A DNA stretch of 8,402 nucleotides. Source: Flammeovirgaceae bacterium (lineage in GTDB: Bacteria; Bacteroidota; Bacteroidia; Cytophagales; Cyclobacteriaceae). The DNA lies in contig CANGUI010000066.1 of NCBI GenBank assembly GCA_947457025.1, forward strand, positions 1 to 8,402, in the 5' to 3' direction. Under the pieces are notes generated by a model. It was not told where the DNA came from. It saw only the letters and a list, made by a program, of their open reading frames with translations, and did no database searches. This document shows, piece by piece, positions 1 to 5,669 of this stretch. Within the stretch, counting starts at the first letter, position 1. Each line of letters starts with the position of its first letter. The translations under genes and the position numbers were made by a program.

Positions 1-900
1 CCCGGCACCACCTCCACAATCAAAAAGGCACCCGCCAGCATTCTTGAGGCACTGGCCCCGTCCAAATCTTTGCCATCAACCAGAATGATGATGTCTTCTA
101 TAGGTGTAGCATAGCGTAAGGTATTCTTCTGAAACTGGCTCACCAGCCAGGTGATATCGCACGAAGCGCAATCGGCAGGTGGCAAAGCAAAATCAATCCA
201 CTGTTTTGCTGATGCATCGTAGTAGTAGTATTTTGAATTGCTAAGATCATCCGTTCCCCGCCACAGTCGCTCCCCGGTGGAAAGCTCGTACAGAGTTCCA
301 TAGTAGCAGGCACTCAGCCGTTTGATTACAAGTTCTTTCCGCCCTTCTACTAAAGTCTGACCCGCAGCCGGGCTATGCAGGCTTGTTAAACATTCTTCGT
401 AAAGCTCGAAAACGCTTGCCTGTCCACGCTGAACAAGATATTCACACAGTATTCTCCGAACTTCATCATAGTCTGCGCTAGTGAGTACCTCCTGATATTT
501 TTTCTTTTGCTGGTAGTCGTTAAGCGTTCTTTTTACCAAATCAGTCAAGTATGTTTTGTTCTTGTCGTTGCTCAACACACTTTGTGTAAACAATGCGAGT
601 CGGGTGGTGTATGCTTGTAGCTGATTGCTGTAAGCCCTTATTTTCCTGAGTGCTGACGCGTCATCCGGAAGGCAGTCCGGCTTGGCCTGATACGAGTCCG
701 GTCTTTCTAACCCAAAAGGACCCCTTCCTTTGTCAGGCAGGATGTTTTCGTTTAGGAACTCATTTATATCCTTCGTGAACGATGCGAGAATCTCGTCAAA
801 AAGAATATTGATCTGGTTAAGGTCGCTGGATGCAATTGCGACTCCGGAAGCGGGTAAAGCCCCACCTTCCACCTTCGTAACTTTCGTCTCCCCCGTCTTC
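1..900 (-). other. Low-GC C-terminal segment of the fibronectin-type gene
   Basis: Sampled 60-base rows from 61 to 840 range from about 37 to 55% GC and average about 43%. Most rows sampled between 900 and 2640 lie between 52 and 82%. The reading frame is continuous across the change, which falls near residues 595-610, just after a Lys/Glu/Thr-rich linker (EKTGETKVTKVEGG). The first 60 bases rise to about 63% again. The step suggests that the C-terminal region has a different history from the N-terminal modules. Confidence 0.6.
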
Positions 901-2678
901 TCATCCTTCTCCACCCGATACCTATTCCCCGCCTCATCTTCCAGCACCACGGGTGGCACTCCGCCCGGGGCTGTGGCGGCGTTGGCGCTCGCCGTCGGGC
1001 GCGGCACGGTCTGCTCGCTGCCGTCTGCTTTCAGCACCACAATGTCGCCTGCGGGGTTTACGTACACGCTGTCGATCACGCCCGCCACCGTAATGGTGAT
1101 CTCCACGGCGGTGGGGCGGCCGGCCTCCTCTATTTTGCGCCGCTCTTCGCCTATCTTCTCCATCTCTTCAATCAGGCTGGAGGCCCAGTTGCCGCCGCTG
1201 GCAATCGTTACCGCCTCGCCATCCAGCATGTAGTTGGTGTTCACGCTTCCGCGGAAGCGCACCCGCACGCCCACGCCGTTAAACGCCGGGATCTTCATCC
1301 AGCCCGTGCCCGTAAACTGCCCGTTGCTGCCTTCGGCTGTAGCCACCAGAATGGTAAACCGGTTGATGGTAAGGCGGTCGCCCGGCAGCAGTTTAAAGAG
1401 CCGCTCGCTCGGGTTGGCCGGCACGGTAGCGGGTGGGGGCGCGGGGGCGCCGCACTGAAAGGCGCTGCTTTCGGGGGCTGTGCGTACCACCAGCACCGGG
1501 GTATAGGCGCTCGTCTGGCTGCCCTTCTCCGCGCGCAGCTTTACCTGCACGCTGGCATCGGGCCGCAGGTCGCCCACGTTGAACCAGCGGTTGGTGGTCG
1601 TGATCTCGTACCAGCGGTCGGCATAGTCGGGTTTATAGCTGATGCGGTAGCGCTCGGGCATGTCGCCCTGCTGGGGTGGCTCCCAGCCAAGCGTCATTCC
1701 GGTGGGGGTTTGCCGGCTGGACTGCACATTCTCCGGCATGCCCAGTGCCTCGCCATATTGAAACACAAATACCTCGCTGCGCCCCAGGTTTTTAAACAGG
1801 TCGCGGCTCTCGGTGTCGCGCGCCTGCACCTGCCACGCATACAGGCGCCCGGGAATGAGCGCCGGCTCACCCGGACCATACACCAGCGCACTTTGGGTGG
1901 TGGTAATCTCATAAATGGGCGGCTGTGCCAGCATGGCCTGGTTGGCGGCGTTGATCCAAACTTCACCCCCGCCCCTCTCCAGAGATGAGGGAAAAGACGC
2001 GTCGGTTACCGGGGGCGGAAGCTCCACCAGTTTGAAGTAGTACTCCGTGGTGAAGGCCGCATTCACCGAGGCGGTGTGGCGCGGGGTCCACAGGAAGGCC
2101 ATGTTGGTGGGCTCTTGCTGCGGCAGGCGTACGAGCTGGCGCGGCAGGTTGAGCAGCGGCGGATCGTTGAGCACCATCCAGGCCGTGGCCGTGGCCGCGT
2201 TGCTCACCGCCGTGCCGCGGTTGTAGTCCAGCACCTCCAGCGTAAAGCGGTAAACCCCTTCGGGCAGGCGGTTGGTGCGCTCGTAGTCGCGCTGGGCGAT
2301 GCCCTGAAAAATCAGGTTTGCGGGCCGGAAGTAGTCGGCCAGCTCATCGCCATACAGCAGCTGCACCACGCCGCCGCCGGGTAGCACCACGGGCGGGCCG
2401 ATAAACTCCGGGCGCGTGAACAGGCTGATGCCTGCACCATCGATGCGGATGCGAAAGCGGCACGTGTACTCCGCCACGGTGGGGTCGGTCACGCGCACCT
2501 GTAAAAACAAGCGCTGCGAGCCCGCCGCCGTCAGGTCGCTGAGGTAGGGCGAATAGGGCGGCGTAAGCACCAGCGTGCCCTGCACGGGAAAGACGCGCTG
2601 CGCAAACACGCCCGCGGCGGTGGCCACCACCAGCAGCAGCACTACCCAGCTATGCCGACACTTAAAACGCATACGCAT
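1..2678 (-). CDS. Large secreted fibronectin-type (TANFOR-like) modular protein, C-terminus cut by the window edge
   Basis: I read this frame codon by codon from the ATG at 2678 to the left edge: 892 codons without a stop. A second in-frame ATG lies at 2672. Residues 1-26 form a signal peptide (basic start, Leu/Val/Ala core, cleavage before Gln27). The mature N-terminus (FPVQGTLVLTPPYSPYLSDL) resembles the start of Bacteroidota proteins with the TANFOR region; this is from memory and not searched. A fibronectin-III-like beta domain spans about 313-402 (core Trp332, then YRISYK), probably preceded by a weaker one at about 190-300. A Pro linker near 415, a module containing FTGTG (455-459) and a charged helix (about 497-518) follow. 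Beyond about residue 600 the protein becomes helical and Lys/Tyr/Cys-richer, with a CASC pair at 837-840 and a hydrophobic end. The gene is second in an operon with the barrel protein and probably secreted or surface-exposed. Its ultimate function cannot be seen here. Confidence 0.9.
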   Translation of the reverse strand, partial: MRMRFKCRHSWVVLLLVVATAAGVFAQRVFPVQGTLVLTPPYSPYLSDLTAAGSQRLFLQVRVTDPTVAEYTCRFRIRIDGAGISLFTRPEFIGPPVVLPGGGVVQLLYGDELADYFRPANLIFQGIAQRDYERTNRLPEGVYRFTLEVLDYNRGTAVSNAATATAWMVLNDPPLLNLPRQLVRLPQQEPTNMAFLWTPRHTASVNAAFTTEYYFKLVELPPPVTDASFPSSLERGGGEVWINAANQAMLAQPPIYEITTTQSALVYGPGEPALIPGRLYAWQVQARDTESRDLFKNLGRSEVFVFQYGEALGMPENVQSSRQTPTGMTLGWEPPQQGDMPERYRISYKPDYADRWYEITTTNRWFNVGDLRPDASVQVKLRAEKGSQTSAYTPVLVVRTAPESSAFQCGAPAPPPATVPANPSERLFKLLPGDRLTINRFTILVATAEGSNGQFTGTGWMKIPAFNGVGVRVRFRGSVNTNYMLDGEAVTIASGGNWASSLIEEMEKIGEERRKIEEAGRPTAVEITITVAGVIDSVYVNPAGDIVVLKADGSEQTVPRPTASANAATAPGGVPPVVLEDEAGNRYRVEKDEKTGETKVTKVEGGALPASGVAIASSDLNQINILFDEILASFTKDINEFLNENILPDKGRGPFGLERPDSYQAKPDCLPDDASALRKIRAYSNQLQAYTTRLALFTQSVLSNDKNKTYLTDLVKRTLNDYQQKKKYQEVLTSADYDEVRRILCEYLVQRGQASVFELYEECLTSLHSPAAGQTLVEGRKELVIKRLSACYYGTLYELSTGERLWRGTDDLSNSKYYYYDASAKQWIDFALPPADCASCDITWLVSQFQKNTLRYATPIEDIIILVDGKDLDGASASRMLAGAFLIVEVVP
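1961..1992 (-). repeat. REP-like GC-rich palindromic element inside the coding sequence
   Basis: On the minus strand this reads TCCCTCATCTCTGGAGAGGG followed by GCGGGGGTGAAG. It looks like an interspersed palindromic repeat I associate with intergenic regions of Bacteroidota genomes (GGAGAGGGG followed by GGGGGTGAGG). The forward strand shows the CCCTC (1973-1977) and GAGGG (1987-1991) arms. Here it sits in frame in the fibronectin-type gene and encodes PSSLERGGGEV, near residues 229-241, in the region between domains. Family identity is from memory; a genome-wide copy count would settle it. Confidence 0.5.
2662..2678 (-). other. Gene overlap: end of the barrel gene contains the start of the fibronectin-type gene
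   Basis: The barrel stop codon (2664-2662) lies inside the downstream gene, whose tandem ATGCGT ATGCGT offers starts at 2678 and 2672. The overlap is 17 or 11 bases. The same bases encode the barrel's C-terminal YAYAF signal and the first residues of the next signal peptide. No Shine-Dalgarno sequence is evident, so translation of the second gene probably depends on ribosomes finishing the first. Confidence 0.85.
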
Positions 2679-4389
2679 AACCCAAGGTGCCCGTGTATTC
2701 CGTAATCATGCCCGGTTGTTGTTCGGTGCGGTTGGTGCGGTTCATCATCACAACACCAAAGTTGATGTTGTGTTTCTTTTTCCATGACCACGCACCCGAC
2801 AGCCGCCCGTTGAGAATGCGCCCCATGTTTTTCTGTTCGGTCTGCGTTTGGTTGTGCGATACGGATAGCTGCGTGCGCAGTTTCTTATCGAAAAACTGTT
2901 TGCCCATCGCCAGGGTCGGGCCAAACGTGCGGGTTTGCAGCGCGGCCCCATCGCTGAGGGCCACGTTAAAGGAGGCCGACACCGTAAGCTGCCGCGGGGT
3001 GATCAACAAGTTGTAGGCCGTGTTTAGGTTATAAAAACGCAAGCCGCTGTTTTGCAGAACACCCGCCTGCCGGTCGGCTGCGTCCTGCACCATCAGGTTC
3101 ATACTCACCGTTTGTCTGCGGTCTTTGTTTCGTCCGGGCATATACATGGCCGATAGCGTGCCGTTGCGCGCAATCTGGGTGAAGTTGAGCGTGTCCAGAT
3201 TTTCGTAGGGCGTAAGTTGGTTGATGTCCACAAACTGCGAGCGGATGTTGGTGAAGGTCTGGAAACTGGAATACGCCACGGACAGGTTGAAGCGCGGGGA
3301 GGGCACAATTGCCACGGAGGTGGCGGCCACGAGCCGCCGCATGTTGCTGATTTTAGTGTTATCAAGGTCATCGCGCTGGGTGCCTAGGTTGCCGGATAAA
3401 TTTACCTTGCCGTTAAAAAGAGTCGTGGCGCCGTTTACAGTTACGTTTTCCAGATCATTATTAAAAAAGTAAGCGCCGAGGGTGCGATACTGGGGATCCA
3501 CACGCTCATAGCCCACTCCGAACGAATAGCTGGCACCCTGGTAGGTGAGGTTCGCCTTCACCGCATCGTAATATGAAGAGGACTGCCGGGGCCGGAACAG
3601 GCCGCCCACATAGGCCCAGCCGTTTTCCAAATCAGACCTTGGGGCGCGGGTGTCGCGGGTGATGGCGCTGGTGGCCCACTCGGCCCGCAGGAGTATTTTC
3701 TCAAAAATCGTTTTCCCGGCGGCGAGGCTTAGAACCAGGTTCTCTTCTGGCAGCAGGCTTTGGTCTTTGGGGATGGCTCGAATGGAGGTGGTGTCGTCCT
3801 GGGCCCGGAACACGATTGTTTCGATGAAAGCCTTTGGATCGCCATAGCCCACTTTTAATCCATACCCGAACCGATCGAATGCCGGCCGCACATTGCTGCC
3901 CGCAGCGGTATCGGGTTCTACCGCTTTTAGCAACCGGCCGTACATCATACTAATGCGCCACTTCGGGCTGGGCGTGAGGTCGGCACCTACCCCGCGAAAC
4001 AAGTGTCCGCTGAGCGTGTAGGGGGAAAACGACATGCTGGTAACGCCTGCATGAAGGGTCGCCCATTTGTAAGTGGGGTGAAGGGCAAACTGATTAAATG
4101 GCTGCTGAAACGTGACATTTTGATTCGAGAGCATAAAACTTAACGGCACATTCCAGCCAAACAAACTGATGTTGAGATTGGCCGATGCAAAGTAGGCGTA
4201 AGGATCGCGGCGGTTGTTGATCCCCTGGGCGCCGTACAAAATCTGATTAAAAGAGAATCCTCCACTGATTTTGATGGGATCTTCCTTGCCGATAGATTCC
4301 AGATTTTGGGCATAAACGCCTTGAGTCGCACCGGCAAGAAGTGCGAACACGGCAAGCATCAATCGCAAATACGACAGATTAGTCCTCAT
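2662..4389 (-). CDS. Outer-membrane beta-barrel protein, conserved Bacteroidota type
   Basis: This is a complete 575-residue protein. Residues 1-27 are a signal peptide (Arg near the start, LMLAVFALLAG core, cleavage after VYA before Gln28). The mature chain is made of alternating polar/aromatic beta strands with short Asn/Asp/Gly turns, has no cysteine, and ends in GYAYAF. A terminal Phe preceded by alternating aromatics is the classic C-terminal signal recognised by the BAM machinery. The N-terminal part (INNRRDPYAYF, then PFNQF and TSMSFSPYTLSGH) looks strongly conserved and matches my memory of an uncharacterised Bacteroidota barrel family; I could not search it. The length suits a barrel of many strands, but I cannot count them reliably. 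It is first in the leftward operon and overlaps the fibronectin-type gene, so it may act as that protein's outer-membrane anchor or channel. That role is inferred. The ATG at 4389 is preferred because it gives a complete signal peptide. Confidence 0.93.
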   Translation of the reverse strand: MRTNLSYLRLMLAVFALLAGATQGVYAQNLESIGKEDPIKISGGFSFNQILYGAQGINNRRDPYAYFASANLNISLFGWNVPLSFMLSNQNVTFQQPFNQFALHPTYKWATLHAGVTSMSFSPYTLSGHLFRGVGADLTPSPKWRISMMYGRLLKAVEPDTAAGSNVRPAFDRFGYGLKVGYGDPKAFIETIVFRAQDDTTSIRAIPKDQSLLPEENLVLSLAAGKTIFEKILLRAEWATSAITRDTRAPRSDLENGWAYVGGLFRPRQSSSYYDAVKANLTYQGASYSFGVGYERVDPQYRTLGAYFFNNDLENVTVNGATTLFNGKVNLSGNLGTQRDDLDNTKISNMRRLVAATSVAIVPSPRFNLSVAYSSFQTFTNIRSQFVDINQLTPYENLDTLNFTQIARNGTLSAMYMPGRNKDRRQTVSMNLMVQDAADRQAGVLQNSGLRFYNLNTAYNLLITPRQLTVSASFNVALSDGAALQTRTFGPTLAMGKQFFDKKLRTQLSVSHNQTQTEQKNMGRILNGRLSGAWSWKKKHNINFGVVMMNRTNRTEQQPGMITEYTGTLGYAYAF

Positions 4390-4409
4390 GCCACAAAATC
4401 TGGAATCAG

Positions 4410-4440
4410 CAATTTTAAAGTCTTAAAAATAATGGCAATT
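4410..4440 (-). promoter_or_regulatory. Possible Bacteroidota-type promoter of the leftward operon
   Basis: On the minus strand, TAAAATTG (4417-4410) differs by one base from the Bacteroidota -7 consensus TAnnTTTG. An AATTG (4440-4436) lies 18 bases upstream, where the -33 TTTG box is expected. The start of transcription would fall close to 4404, leaving a leader of about 15 bases before the ATG at 4389. The match is imperfect and the region is AT-rich, so it may be chance. Confidence 0.3.
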
Positions 4441-4469
4441 CCTGAAGAAACGATGTGCCATTTGCAGAT

Positions 4470-4525
4470 CAGGGTTACAAAAAGCAGGTAATCTAACCCC
4501 GGGCACTTAGAACAGGGTTACAAAA
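4470..4525. repeat. 13-bp direct repeat in the divergent intergenic region, possible operator
   Basis: CAGGGTTACAAAA occurs at 4470-4482 and again at 4513-4525, 43 bases apart start to start (about four helical turns). Between them TAACCC (4494-4499) is the reverse complement of the GGGTTA in both copies (4472-4477 and 4515-4520), so it could pair with either. The repeat lies between the divergent operons and the second copy touches the first possible ATG of the HEAT-like gene. A regulator binding site is plausible but not shown. Confidence 0.4.
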
Positions 4526-5667
4526 TGTTGTTTCAATACCGCCAAACTCCCGATATTCACGCCGGAGCTACATTCAGGAAACCTACAGGTATGATGCTGG
4601 AAGCCTTCTCAACGTTAGTTAGAGCCGTCATTTCGAGGGCGCAAAGATCGTGGCGATGTGATGCGCTGACTCGGCAGCATAGAATAGTTCACTCAAATCG
4701 CCATTACAAGGGTTTTGGAAGCTGGGTTATCATCACGCACCTCATATCAGGTGTAAGGAAAAGTGTTTTTTCCGGAAGTATCGCAATGGCTCTGGCATTT
4801 GGGCAGGCGCCGGCACAGCCGGCAGCGTTAGAGGACTACTTCGCGCGCGTCCGAGCCGGCGAGCAACCGCCACAACCTTCAGCGCTTCTTCAGCCCGACC
4901 GAATTTCGGTACATCTCCAGACTTTAGCAGCTTTACGTCGCGATACTGTGCCGGCCGTGCGGCGCCAGGCCATCGTGTTAACTCATCAGCTCGGTTTGCA
5001 GGCGAAGGCTGTGCGCGCAGATGCCATACGCGAACTGCTATCAGCCGTGCGCGATCCGGATTCCGGAAATGCCGGGCTGGCGCTAATCTACCTGACTACA
5101 TTCGAAAGACGTGATTTTACGCAGCCTCATCAGGATAGCCTCCTGGCACTTTTCCAGACACGGCGCGCACATGCTTCGAAGCTTATTCGGCTCATCGGCT
5201 ACCTGGGCGATGATCGTGCAAGAACGGAGTTGTCGGCCCTTGCAGCCAACCCTGGGGCCAATCGCAATGAGCGGTGGGCGGCCTGGCTTGCCCTGAGCCG
5301 CATGGGCGACGCAGCCGCCATACAGGAGGTGATGACCCGTGTGAAACGCTTACCGGTAAACGATGATCTCGTGTATGACATTTTTCCTGATCTGATTTAC
5401 ACGCGACATCCCGCAGCCATTCAATACCTGAGGGAAGTGCTTACCAGCGAGGAGCCCACATGCGAATCTGCCGATCCTGAACAACCCCGCCCCATTCTGT
5501 GCGGCTACCGGGTGATGGAGTTACTGGCACCGGTGATTGAAAATTACCCCTTGCAGGTAAGTGGTGGCGGTGATTTAGCCACAAACGATTACCGCGTGGC
5601 GCTCACCCAGGTGCGCGCCTGGTTTACAGCTCATGCAAATTTCCGGATCCTGAACGATCAATACTGA
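4525..5667 (+). CDS. Exported HEAT/ARM-like helical repeat protein (start uncertain)
   Basis: The open frame gives up to 380 residues. From about residue 126 to 309 it consists of paired amphipathic helices with the Ala/Leu/Arg spacing of HEAT or ARM repeats (for example VRRQAIVLTHQLG, and NERWAAWLALSRMGDAAAIQ). Such solenoids usually bind other proteins, so a scaffold or adaptor role is inferred. Cys313 and Cys326 flank a Pro-rich loop and could form a disulfide after export. A signal-peptide-like stretch (RKSVFSGSIAMALAFGQAPA) lies at about residues 78-97, not at the N-terminus, and the first 75 or so residues look non-coding. The true start may be 4591, 4594 or 4786, but the ATG at 4786 would remove the basic n-region of the signal. 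The stop codon overlaps the start of the giant gene, so the two are probably co-translated. The protein most likely acts in the periplasm. The coding assignment is firm from about 4786 onward; the function is unknown. Confidence 0.78.
   Translation: MLFQYRQTPDIHAGATFRKPTGMMLEAFSTLVRAVISRAQRSWRCDALTRQHRIVHSNRHYKGFGSWVIITHLISGVRKSVFSGSIAMALAFGQAPAQPAALEDYFARVRAGEQPPQPSALLQPDRISVHLQTLAALRRDTVPAVRRQAIVLTHQLGLQAKAVRADAIRELLSAVRDPDSGNAGLALIYLTTFERRDFTQPHQDSLLALFQTRRAHASKLIRLIGYLGDDRARTELSALAANPGANRNERWAAWLALSRMGDAAAIQEVMTRVKRLPVNDDLVYDIFPDLIYTRHPAAIQYLREVLTSEEPTCESADPEQPRPILCGYRVMELLAPVIENYPLQVSGGGDLATNDYRVALTQVRAWFTAHANFRILNDQY
4526..4785 (+). other. Open but probably non-coding or leader stretch before the HEAT-like protein
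   Basis: This stretch is open in the HEAT-like frame, but its translation is rich in His, Arg, Ser and Thr with no domain pattern until the signal-like segment starting near 4750. It may be a 5' untranslated leader rather than coding sequence. I found no convincing TTTG/TAnnTTTG promoter pair on the plus strand and no recognisable RNA element. If it is non-coding, the divergent control region extends from 4390 to roughly 4750. Confidence 0.4.
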
Positions 5668-5669
5668 TG
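5665..5669 (+). other. TGATG stop/start overlap coupling the HEAT-like and giant genes
   Basis: The TGA at 5665-5667 shares its last base with the ATG at 5667-5669. This is the usual arrangement for translational coupling and supports a single transcript for the two exported proteins. A later ATG pair at 5694 and 5697 would also leave a usable signal peptide but would lose most of the basic n-region. Confidence 0.75.

Noticed and set aside
730..1458. Two consecutive plus-strand open frames of 167 and 74 codons
   Set aside because: They lie antisense to the continuous 892-codon minus-strand frame, whose translation has a signal peptide and domain patterns. The plus-strand products are Ser/Pro/Thr-rich without structure, typical shadows in GC-rich DNA.
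4494..4520. TAACCC and GGGTTA as a transcription terminator
   Set aside because: The stem is only six pairs with a 15-base loop and no T-run on either strand, and both neighbouring genes begin here rather than end.
4600..4800. A frameshift hiding the HEAT-like protein's start in another phase
   Set aside because: I read both other plus-strand phases through this stretch and neither gives an ATG followed by a plausible signal peptide joining the frame.
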